Assembly (NCBI GenBank): GCA_947096075.1
Contig: CAMUQE010000117.1
Location: 1-5,983, forward strand
Reading direction: 5' to 3'
DNA length: 5,983 bases
Origin: Veillonella parvula
GTDB lineage: Bacteria; Bacillota; Negativicutes; Veillonellales; Veillonellaceae
Within the stretch, counting starts at the first letter, position 1; each line of letters opens with the position of its first letter. Positions 1 through 5,077 of the stretch are shown piece by piece. The translations under genes were made by a program, and so were the position numbers. The notes under the pieces are model-generated. The model did not search any database and was not told the DNA's origin. It saw only the letters and a program-made list of their open reading frames with translations.

Positions 1-71
1 CAATGTTTGCTATTACAAAAAGTCATAACGATATGAGAAATAAAAGGGTACATACGAATATAGCAATTCTT

Positions 72-101
72 TGGACAATATCTATATGATTAATTTATAA
101 T
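72..101 (+). promoter_or_regulatory. Probable sigma-A-type promoter of the lutABC operon
   Basis: A TGGACA box at 72-77 (five of six matches to TTGACA) is followed after 18 bp by a perfect TATAAT at 96-101, so transcription should start near 108. This leaves a leader of about 145 nt before lutA. It is the best promoter match in the upstream 252 bases, and no gene is evident in that stretch. An imperfect dyad (80-110) overlaps the -10 box and the predicted start, which would suit repression. The promoter is inferred from sequence only. Confidence 0.6.
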
Positions 102-110
102 TATATCGAT
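80..110. promoter_or_regulatory. Imperfect 31-bp palindrome over the lut promoter -10 region (candidate operator)
   Basis: Arms at 80-92 and 98-110 are inverted complements with two mismatches across 13 positions, around a 5-base centre. The element covers the -10 box and the predicted start of transcription. Bacterial lactate operons are commonly controlled by GntR- or LysR-family regulators binding dyads near the promoter, but this sequence does not match an operator I recognise, and no regulator gene is in the window. AT-rich DNA yields chance dyads, so this is only a candidate. Confidence 0.35.
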
Positions 111-151
111 GAGCTTTTGAATATTTATTTGAAAGCATAAGTAATGTTCAG

Positions 152-190
152 GGCAGAAATTTAGTCGAAAAATTCACTACTAAAATTGCC
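152..190 (+). other. Possible imperfect hairpin in the lutA leader RNA
   Basis: In the predicted leader, GGC at 152-154 can pair with GCC at 188-190, and TTTAGT at 160-165 can pair with ACTAAA at 179-184. A small inner GAA/TTC stem (167-169 with 173-175) fits inside the loop. The stem is interrupted by an asymmetric internal loop. No U-run follows directly, so it is not an intrinsic terminator, and it does not resemble a riboswitch class I know. Confidence 0.25.
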
Positions 191-252
191 ATAACACATA
201 CATATCAAAATTTTTTATTAGGTTAAGTACTAGAAAAGACGAGGAAGATAAT

Positions 253-990
253 ATGAAAATTCATCTTTTCCAACAGTGTTTGATTGACATGTTCTACCCT
301 CATGTAGGTATGGCTGGTGTAGAAGTACTTGAAAGATTAGGTTGTGAACTTGTAGTACCTAAGAAACAAGTATGTTGTGGACAAATGTTCACTAACTCCG
401 GTTACAATGAAGCGGCTATGGACGCAATTAAGAACACAATCGAATGCTTTGAGAACGCTGAATATGTAGTCAGCATGTCCGGCTCTTGCGCCTTTGCAAT
501 CCGCGATGAATATCATCATTTCTTAAAAGATCAACCAGAGTGGTTGGCGCGCGCAGAAAGATTGAGTGGCAAAATTTATGAATTTACTCAATTTATTACT
601 GACGTATTAGGTGTTGAAGATGTAGGGGCTCGTTTCAACGAATCCGTTACATATCATACATCTTGCCACGTAACTCGTTTGATGGGCATTAAAGAGCCTC
701 CATTCAAACTCCTTAAAAACGTTAAAGATATCAACTTGATTGAATTACCACGTGCAGATCGTTGCTGTGGTTTCGGCGGTACTTTCTCAGTTAAAAACCC
801 TGAAATCAGTGAAGTTATGACACGCGAAAAAGCATTGGAAATTGCTGGCACAGGTGCCAACGTTATCTCCGGTTCTGACCAAGCGTGCTTGATGAACATC
901 GCTGGTATGCTTGATCGTCTTCATAAAGAAGGCGAAATTGATCGCCGTATCAAAGTTATGCATATTGCTGAAATCTTAAACTGCCGTTAA
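253..990 (+). CDS. lutA: LutA, lactate utilization iron-sulfur protein (CCG-domain, (Fe-S)-binding)
   Basis: This is the first gene of the L-lactate oxidation operon. LutA acts with LutB and LutC in the cytoplasm to oxidise L-lactate to pyruvate. The 245-residue protein matches the usual LutA length (about 240) and holds two cysteine-rich CCG domains. The first has C9, C41-C42-G43 (VCCGQMFTNSGY) and C79. The second has C138 (HTSCH), C171-C172-G173 (DRCCGFGGTFS) and C212 (ACLMNI). In this family such motifs bind iron-sulfur clusters, as in the HdrB and GlpC/GlcF cysteine-rich domains. In each domain the first cysteine of the classical CxxC is replaced (S76, D209), which I believe is usual for LutA. 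The start is supported by GAGGAAG at 241-247, six bases upstream. The stop lies 12 bases before lutB, so the genes are co-transcribed. The identification is firm, although the partition of electron transfer among the three subunits is not fully established. Confidence 0.94.
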   Translation: MKIHLFQQCLIDMFYPHVGMAGVEVLERLGCELVVPKKQVCCGQMFTNSGYNEAAMDAIKNTIECFENAEYVVSMSGSCAFAIRDEYHHFLKDQPEWLARAERLSGKIYEFTQFITDVLGVEDVGARFNESVTYHTSCHVTRLMGIKEPPFKLLKNVKDINLIELPRADRCCGFGGTFSVKNPEISEVMTREKALEIAGTGANVISGSDQACLMNIAGMLDRLHKEGEIDRRIKVMHIAEILNCR

Positions 991-1002
991 GGAGGAGACG
1001 AC

Positions 1003-2448
1003 ATGGCACTTATATATGACAATCGCCCCTATAAAACACGTATAAAAGAATGTTTGGCTGACGATTTCAAAGTTGCAGCTATTAAAAAAGCACAAGACGT
1101 GTTTTATGATAAACGTAATACAGTAGTTGCGGATGTTCCTGAATGGTTAGATTTCCGCGCTGAAGCGGCTAAAATTCGCGATCACGTACTTAACAACTTG
1201 GATTACTATGTAAGTCAATTTGCTGACAACGCTGAAAAAGCCGGTTCTAAAGTTCACTTTGCGTTCGATGACAAAGAAGCAACTCAAATTGCATTAGATA
1301 TCCTTCGCCAACGCGAAGCAAAAATGATCGTTAAATCCAAAACTATCTTAACTGAAGAAATTGGTTTGAACGAAGTGTTAGAAGAAGCTGGTATTGAAGT
1401 TAACGAAACTGACTTGGCTGAATTTATTTTGCAAACTGCAGTAAGTCCCCCATCTCACATCGTAGTACCAGGTCTTCACTTTGAACGTAACAAAATCCGC
1501 GAAATTTTCGCTGAAAAATTAGGTTATACAGGAACTGAAAACCCTACGGAAATGACTCACTTTGTACGCGGTTATGTACGTGAGCGCTTCTTAAAAGCTG
1601 ATGTAGGTGTTAACGGCTGCAACTTTGCGGTTGCTGAGTCCGGTACATGCACAATCGTTTCCAACGAAGGTAACGGTCGTATGGCTAGCTCCATTCCTAA
1701 GACCCAATTGATCTTCTTAGGTGCAGAGCGTATTGTTCCTGACTTCAAAGCCCTTGACGTTATGATGGAAATGTTGAACCGTTCCGCAGTAGGAGCTAAA
1801 ATTTCCAACTACTTCTCCATGATGACTGGTCCTGCTCGTTCTGGGGAAGCTGATGGTCCTGAAGAAACTCATATCATCATTATCGACAACGGTCGTTCTG
1901 GCATCTTGGGAGGTACATTCCAAGAAATGCTTCGTTGTATTCGTTGCGGTGCATGTATGAACATCTGTCCAGTATACCGTCACGTTTCTGGTCATGGCTA
2001 CGGCTCCGTATATCCAGGTCCAATGGGTGCTGTATTGACTCCATTGTTCAAAGGTTACGATGTAGCTGGTGATCTTCCATATGCTTCCACATTGTGCGGT
2101 GCATGTACAGAAAACTGTCCAGTAGCTATTCCATTACATGAATTGTTGATGGAACACCGTCACGTTATGGCTGACATTGAAAAAACTCGTCCGAAAGCAG
2201 AAGAAGCAATCTTCACTGCAGCTGCTAAGATGTTCGGTAATGCAACATTGTTCGATCTTGGTACAAAAGCTGGTGCTATCGGCATGAACTTAATTAGTAA
2301 TAAAGAAGGTAACATGCCTGCATGGACTCAAGCTGTTCCGGTTATGAACGGTTGGACTAAGTCTAAAGAATTGGGTTCCTTAAAATTCAAGAAATTCCGC
2401 GATTTATATGCTGAACATGAAAAGAACAAGAAGAAGGAGAAAAAATAA
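1003..2448 (+). CDS. lutB: LutB, lactate utilization iron-sulfur protein with LUD and double 4Fe-4S domains
   Basis: This is the second subunit of the LutABC lactate-oxidising system, 481 residues, close to the usual length of about 475. The N-terminal two-thirds (about residues 65-300) is a LUD domain, with the typical GCNFAVAESGTCTIVSNEGN stretch at 205-224. A ferredoxin-like double-cluster module follows: C312, C315, C318 and C322 (CIRCGACMNICP), then C365, C368 and C372 (LCGACTENCP), with Ser362 where a fourth cysteine would fall in a classical ferredoxin. The C-terminal part (about 385-481) resembles the LutB C-terminal domain and ends in a highly charged Lys/Glu tail. GGAGGA at 991-996 directly after the lutA stop sets the start. 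The TAA overlaps the lutC ATG by one base, and the codons of the charged tail also form the lutC ribosome-binding site. The protein is probably an electron-transfer subunit; its electron acceptor cannot be read from the sequence. Confidence 0.95.
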   Translation: MALIYDNRPYKTRIKECLADDFKVAAIKKAQDVFYDKRNTVVADVPEWLDFRAEAAKIRDHVLNNLDYYVSQFADNAEKAGSKVHFAFDDKEATQIALDILRQREAKMIVKSKTILTEEIGLNEVLEEAGIEVNETDLAEFILQTAVSPPSHIVVPGLHFERNKIREIFAEKLGYTGTENPTEMTHFVRGYVRERFLKADVGVNGCNFAVAESGTCTIVSNEGNGRMASSIPKTQLIFLGAERIVPDFKALDVMMEMLNRSAVGAKISNYFSMMTGPARSGEADGPEETHIIIIDNGRSGILGGTFQEMLRCIRCGACMNICPVYRHVSGHGYGSVYPGPMGAVLTPLFKGYDVAGDLPYASTLCGACTENCPVAIPLHELLMEHRHVMADIEKTRPKAEEAIFTAAAKMFGNATLFDLGTKAGAIGMNLISNKEGNMPAWTQAVPVMNGWTKSKELGSLKFKKFRDLYAEHEKNKKKEKK

Positions 2449-2450
2449 TG
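2434..2450 (+). promoter_or_regulatory. lutC ribosome-binding site inside the lutB tail, with TAATG stop/start overlap
   Basis: AAGGAG at 2434-2439 lies eight bases before the lutC ATG (2448-2450), within the last codons of lutB. The lutB TAA (2446-2448) shares its final A with that ATG. This arrangement favours translational coupling, which would keep the two subunits in proportion. It also fixes the start of lutC. Confidence 0.8.
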
Positions 2451-3170
2451 GATGTAGCTAAACGTAATCAATTTGTTGCACGTTTATCTCGTGCATTAGG
2501 CCGTGATCAAATTCCTACATTTGTAGAATCTTTTGATTATAGCCATGGTCCTCAAGAAACTATGTTCAAAGAGTTATCTCATGAACAAGTTATCACTATG
2601 TTCAAGGAACAATGTGAACGAGTAGGTACAAAATTTGTAGATACTACACCTGATAAATTAGGTGAAACTATTATGGCTGTTATCGAAGAGCGTGGTAATG
2701 GTAAAGTTGTTTTCCCAAGCTCCTCTGAAGTTGAAGAATATAAATTAAAAGAATTATTCGAACAAGATGCAGCTTCTAATGGTGGTGTTCGTACATATTT
2801 CCAATGGGATCCAGCTAAAGGTCGTGAAGAATGTATTTCTAATACTGCTAATGCTGATATCGGTATTACATTCCCATACTGTGGTATTGCTGAAACTGCT
2901 ACAGTAGTACAAGCATCTGGTGAAGAATCTGGCCGTGCAATTAGCTTGCTACCAGAAACTCATATTGCCGTATTGTATACTGATACAATTAACCCTCGTA
3001 TGACACAAACAATGGAACATTTGGCTGAACGTTATCACAACGATCCATCCAAATTTCCTACAAATATTTGCTTGATTTCTGGCCCGTCCCGTACGGCTGA
3101 TATTGAGTTGGTAACTGTAGATGGTGCTCATGGTCCTATCCGCGTTACATATATTTTAGTTAATAGATAA
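2448..3170 (+). CDS. lutC: LutC, lactate utilization LUD-domain protein
   Basis: This is the third subunit of the L-lactate oxidation system. The protein has 240 residues, the usual LutC length, and is a single LUD-domain protein without cysteine cluster motifs. The family signature is clear: ADIGITFPYCGIAETATVV at 136-154, a following SGEESGRAISLLPETHI segment, and the C-terminal SGPSRTADIE at 211-220 with GAHGP at 226-230. These motifs are shared with the LUD domain of LutB and with the wider YkgG family. The N-terminal 50 residues are a helical, family-variable segment. The start is fixed by the overlap with the lutB stop and an AAGGAG site eight bases upstream. The gene closes the operon: a strong intrinsic terminator begins 28 bases after its stop. 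No permease or regulator follows within the transcript. The function is known from the Bacillus subtilis lutABC operon; the biochemical role of LutC alone is less certain. Confidence 0.95.
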   Translation: MDVAKRNQFVARLSRALGRDQIPTFVESFDYSHGPQETMFKELSHEQVITMFKEQCERVGTKFVDTTPDKLGETIMAVIEERGNGKVVFPSSSEVEEYKLKELFEQDAASNGGVRTYFQWDPAKGREECISNTANADIGITFPYCGIAETATVVQASGEESGRAISLLPETHIAVLYTDTINPRMTQTMEHLAERYHNDPSKFPTNICLISGPSRTADIELVTVDGAHGPIRVTYILVNR

Positions 3171-3180
3171 TATAGTAACT

Positions 3181-3198
3181 AGATTAACTAGATTAACT
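3181..3198 (+). repeat. Two tandem 9-bp repeats (AGATTAACT) before the lut terminator
   Basis: AGATTAACT occurs twice head to tail at 3181-3189 and 3190-3198, between the lutC stop and the terminator stem. It is probably a small slippage duplication without function. Confidence 0.6.
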
Positions 3199-3232
3199 AA
3201 AGGCGACTTTCTTTTGGAAGGTCGCCTTTTTT
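3199..3232 (+). terminator. Intrinsic terminator of lutABC
   Basis: A 13-bp stem pairs 3199-3211 with 3217-3229 (core GGCGAC/GTCGCC, one G-U pair) around a TTTTG loop, and its 3' side runs into six T residues (3227-3232). This is a strong Rho-independent terminator and separates the lactate operon from the downstream transporter. Confidence 0.93.
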
Positions 3233-3250
3233 GTATATATTATGGAATAA

Positions 3251-3280
3251 ATAATATTTTATTTAAAAATAAAATATTAT
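3251..3280. promoter_or_regulatory. Perfect 13-bp inverted repeat upstream of the transporter promoter (candidate operator)
   Basis: ATAATATTTTATT at 3251-3263 is exactly complementary, inverted, to 3268-3280, with a four-base TAAA centre. All arm bases are A or T. It ends two bases before the -35 box of the transporter promoter, a place suited to an activator, a repressor or an UP-element. No regulator family can be assigned. Confidence 0.4.
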
Positions 3281-3282
3281 AC

Positions 3283-3310
3283 TTGTATTTTTTTCGATAT
3301 ATGCTATACT
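3283..3310 (+). promoter_or_regulatory. Promoter of the transporter gene, extended -10 type
   Basis: TTGTAT at 3283-3288 is followed after 16 bp by TATACT at 3305-3310, with an upstream TG at 3302-3303 giving an extended -10 (TGCTATACT). The predicted start is near 3317, leaving a leader of about 40 nt before the ATG at 3356. The lut terminator upstream and this promoter indicate an independent transcription unit. Confidence 0.65.
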
Positions 3311-3343
3311 TAATTCATAACCTATTATTGTGATATGAATTAA
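3310..3343. promoter_or_regulatory. Perfect 10-bp dyad across the transporter transcription start (candidate operator)
   Basis: TTAATTCATA at 3310-3319 has its exact inverted complement, TATGAATTAA, at 3334-3343, separated by 14 bases. The left half-site touches the -10 box and mostly precedes or overlaps the predicted start, so it is more likely a DNA site for a dimeric repressor than an RNA hairpin. The right half-site ends just before the ribosome-binding site (AGAGGT, 3345-3350). Confidence 0.42.
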
Positions 3344-3355
3344 AAGAGGTGTATT

Positions 3356-4747
3356 ATGAATATTCCATTCTTTACAGATTACCTCATGTTAAGCAATCCA
3401 CTAAGTATTGGTATTATCGCGGTGTTCGTGCTCGTGTTAATAGGTATTTATGTATTGCAACGCAAGGGCACATCCTTCGGTAATCTTGTTATTATTGGTA
3501 CTATTGCTGGTGCCGTACTTGGTGTAGCGGTTCAAATTATTGCAGGCTTCCCTGATGATCCATCTAAAGTGGTTTATATCAAGGAAAGTACTAAGTGGTT
3601 CTCCCTTGTTGGGGGCGGTTTCATCGACTTAATCCGCATGCTTGTTATTCCTATCGTTTTTATCTCCATTGTACACGTTATTTTGCACATGGAGGCAGGT
3701 GCTAACCTTAAGAAGTTAGTAGTTGCTATGATTTCTACGAATCTCGGTATGGTAGCCGTTGCTGCTGTAGTAGGCCTTATTTTGGGTAATGCTTTCGGCT
3801 TAGGGCAAGGTTTTGATATTGTTGAATCTGGTAAGAAGATTCGTGAAATCAAACCTATGGTTGATACATTCCGAGCACTAATTCCAAGTAATCCAATTCA
3901 AGCGGCTGCTGAAACAAATGTTATCGGCATTGTTGTATTTGCAATTATCTTGGGTAGTGTAGCTCGTCTATTAAAACAAACAGGAACAAACTCTATGGAG
4001 GTATTCACAAAACTATTTGATGAACTTCATCAGTTGATTTCCTGGGTAGCTGATTTCATTATTGGTCTTATGCCATATGGTGTAGTTGCCTTATTAGCTT
4101 CTACATTAGCAACTCGTGGCGTACAAGCCATTCTTGATATGGGTTTATTTGTAGTATTACTTTACGTTGGTATCTTAATTATGTTCGTTGTACAAGCTAT
4201 TTTGATTACTAGCTTTGGTTACAATCCGATTACATATTTCAAGAAAGCAAAAGCACCTCTTTTATTGGCTTTCACATCCCGTTCCTCTATGGGCGTGTTG
4301 CCATTGACTGTAGAGACTTTGACAAAACGTCTTGGCGTAAATGCTACAACTGCTAATACAGTCGCTTCCTTCGGTACTACTGCGGGCATGCAAGGTTGTG
4401 CCGGCGTATTCCCTGCACTTGTTGTGGTGTATATCTCTAACGTAGCGAATATTCCATTCGATATGACTATGTACATCATGAGTGTTATCGTTATTGCTAT
4501 CGGTTCCGTTGGTATCGCAGGTGTGCCAGGTACTGCTACAATGGCTGCATCCGTATCCCTTAGTGGTACAGGCCTTGGTGCGTACTTCACCTCTATTAGC
4601 CCAATCCTAGCTATCGATCCATTGATTGACATGGGCCGTACATGTTTGAACGTATCTGGCTCCTTAACAAATGCTCTCGTAGTAGATAAAATTATGGGAA
4701 CTATCGATAAAGACGCATACAATAATCCTAACGAAGGTCGCGTGTAG
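3356..4747 (+). CDS. tcyP: Dicarboxylate/amino acid:cation symporter (DAACS/SDF family), probable L-cystine transporter of TcyP type
   Basis: This is an inner-membrane secondary transporter of 463 residues with the elevator-type fold of the glutamate transporter family. N-terminal helices are visible at about 15-34, 42-63, 84-112, 120-146, 185-204 and 225-250. The transport core shows the hairpin-1 serine motif (AFTSRSS, 305-311), the unwound helix 7 region (SFGTTAGMQGCAG, 338-350), the hairpin-2 loop (GIAGVPGTATMAA, 387-399) and the helix 8 substrate motif (DPLIDMGRTCLNVSG, 421-435, with D425, R428 and N432). The FTSRSS, QxGCAG and PLIDMGRTxLNVSG motifs and the length resemble Bacillus TcyP, a sodium- or proton-coupled cystine importer, more than C4-dicarboxylate carriers such as DctA. 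Glutamate, serine or another small anion remains possible. AGAGGT at 3345-3350, five bases before the ATG, supports the start. The gene has its own promoter with flanking dyads and its own terminator region, so it is monocistronic. The following reductase-like gene would fit a sulfur theme. Confidence 0.85.
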   Translation: MNIPFFTDYLMLSNPLSIGIIAVFVLVLIGIYVLQRKGTSFGNLVIIGTIAGAVLGVAVQIIAGFPDDPSKVVYIKESTKWFSLVGGGFIDLIRMLVIPIVFISIVHVILHMEAGANLKKLVVAMISTNLGMVAVAAVVGLILGNAFGLGQGFDIVESGKKIREIKPMVDTFRALIPSNPIQAAAETNVIGIVVFAIILGSVARLLKQTGTNSMEVFTKLFDELHQLISWVADFIIGLMPYGVVALLASTLATRGVQAILDMGLFVVLLYVGILIMFVVQAILITSFGYNPITYFKKAKAPLLLAFTSRSSMGVLPLTVETLTKRLGVNATTANTVASFGTTAGMQGCAGVFPALVVVYISNVANIPFDMTMYIMSVIVIAIGSVGIAGVPGTATMAASVSLSGTGLGAYFTSISPILAIDPLIDMGRTCLNVSGSLTNALVVDKIMGTIDKDAYNNPNEGRV

Positions 4748-4800
4748 GCTCTCAAGATTAGATATGAACTTAAAAGTATAGTTATTCCTAGCAACGTTTG

Positions 4801-4848
4801 AGTTTATAAAACTAATAACACTTAAGTTTATAAAACTAACAACACTAA
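4801..4848 (+). repeat. Two tandem 24-bp repeats downstream of the transporter gene
   Basis: Units 4801-4824 and 4825-4848 agree at 22 of 24 positions. Each opens with AGTTTATAAAACT, which is itself a small palindrome (AGTTT, 3-base centre, AAACT). A 9-bp repeat (CTAACAACA at 4836-4844 and 4845-4853) and a degenerate partial third copy around 4858-4880 continue the pattern. The array lies in the untranslated region between the stop codon and the terminator. Confidence 0.75.
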
Positions 4849-4884
4849 CAACACTTAATCATATAAAACTATCAGAACTAACAT

Positions 4885-4916
4885 AAAAGAACAGCCATCG
4901 AGCTGTTCTTTTTTTT
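4885..4916 (+). terminator. Intrinsic terminator of the transporter gene
   Basis: AAAAGAACAGC at 4885-4895 pairs perfectly with 4902-4912 around a six-base loop (CATCGA), and eight T residues (4909-4916) close it. It lies about 140 bases after the transporter stop. The A-rich left flank and T-rich right flank would let it work on either strand, but no gene converges on it from the right. Confidence 0.92.
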
Positions 4917-4928
4917 ACCTTTTTAAAA

Positions 4929-4942
4929 GTAATAATTATTAC
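4929..4942. promoter_or_regulatory. Perfect 14-bp palindrome upstream of the reductase-like gene (candidate operator)
   Basis: GTAATAATTATTAC is a gapless perfect palindrome lying about 50 bp upstream of the -35 box at 4995. It resembles the general AT-rich form of Fur/PerR-type sites but does not match either consensus well (those have an odd-length centre), so no regulator is assigned. Confidence 0.35.
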
Positions 4943-4994
4943 AGATTGTAAAGAATAGTATTAATATTCGGTATAAAATTTGTGAGTTAAGCTA

Positions 4995-5023
4995 TAAACA
5001 TACTTATGCATGTATGGTATACT
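4995..5023 (+). promoter_or_regulatory. Probable extended -10 promoter of the reductase-like gene
   Basis: TATACT at 5018-5023 has an upstream TG at 5015-5016, giving TGGTATACT. A weak TAAACA -35 (four of six matches) lies 17 bp upstream at 4995-5000. The -10 region matches that of the transporter promoter at 10 of 12 positions (5014-5025 versus 3301-3312). The predicted start near 5030 leaves a leader of about 48 nt. This also argues against translation from the upstream in-frame ATG at 5006. Confidence 0.5.
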
Positions 5024-5077
5024 AACCGTTGCATTTATAAATCATGCTTAATAGATATAAGCCAAGAGGGTAATAGT

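Noticed and set aside
186..214. A TTGCCA box as a second lut promoter
   Set aside because: No acceptable -10 hexamer lies at the right distance, only an A/T run, whereas the promoter at 72-101 has a perfect TATAAT.
337..899. Minus-strand open frames inside lutA (337-519 and 654-899)
   Set aside because: They are antisense shadows of a clearly conserved gene and show no family motifs or ribosome-binding sites.
1572..1995. Overlapping minus-strand open frames inside lutB
   Set aside because: They overlap each other and the conserved LUD and cluster-binding coding sequence, and their composition is that of reverse-strand coding noise.
3175..3300. CRISPR-like or mobile-element repeats in the lutC-transporter gap
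   Set aside because: The repeats are two short tandem copies and one AT-only palindrome. There are no regular spacers, target-site duplications or transposase remnants.
4219..4794. A 191-codon open frame on the minus strand
   Set aside because: It lies almost wholly antisense to the well-supported transporter gene, its translation has no recognisable domain, and its start has no convincing ribosome-binding site.
5006..5077. An upstream ATG that would lengthen the reductase by 24 residues
   Set aside because: The added residues do not look like the family N-terminus, the ATG falls between the likely -35 and -10 boxes, and a good AAGAGGG site supports the ATG at 5078.
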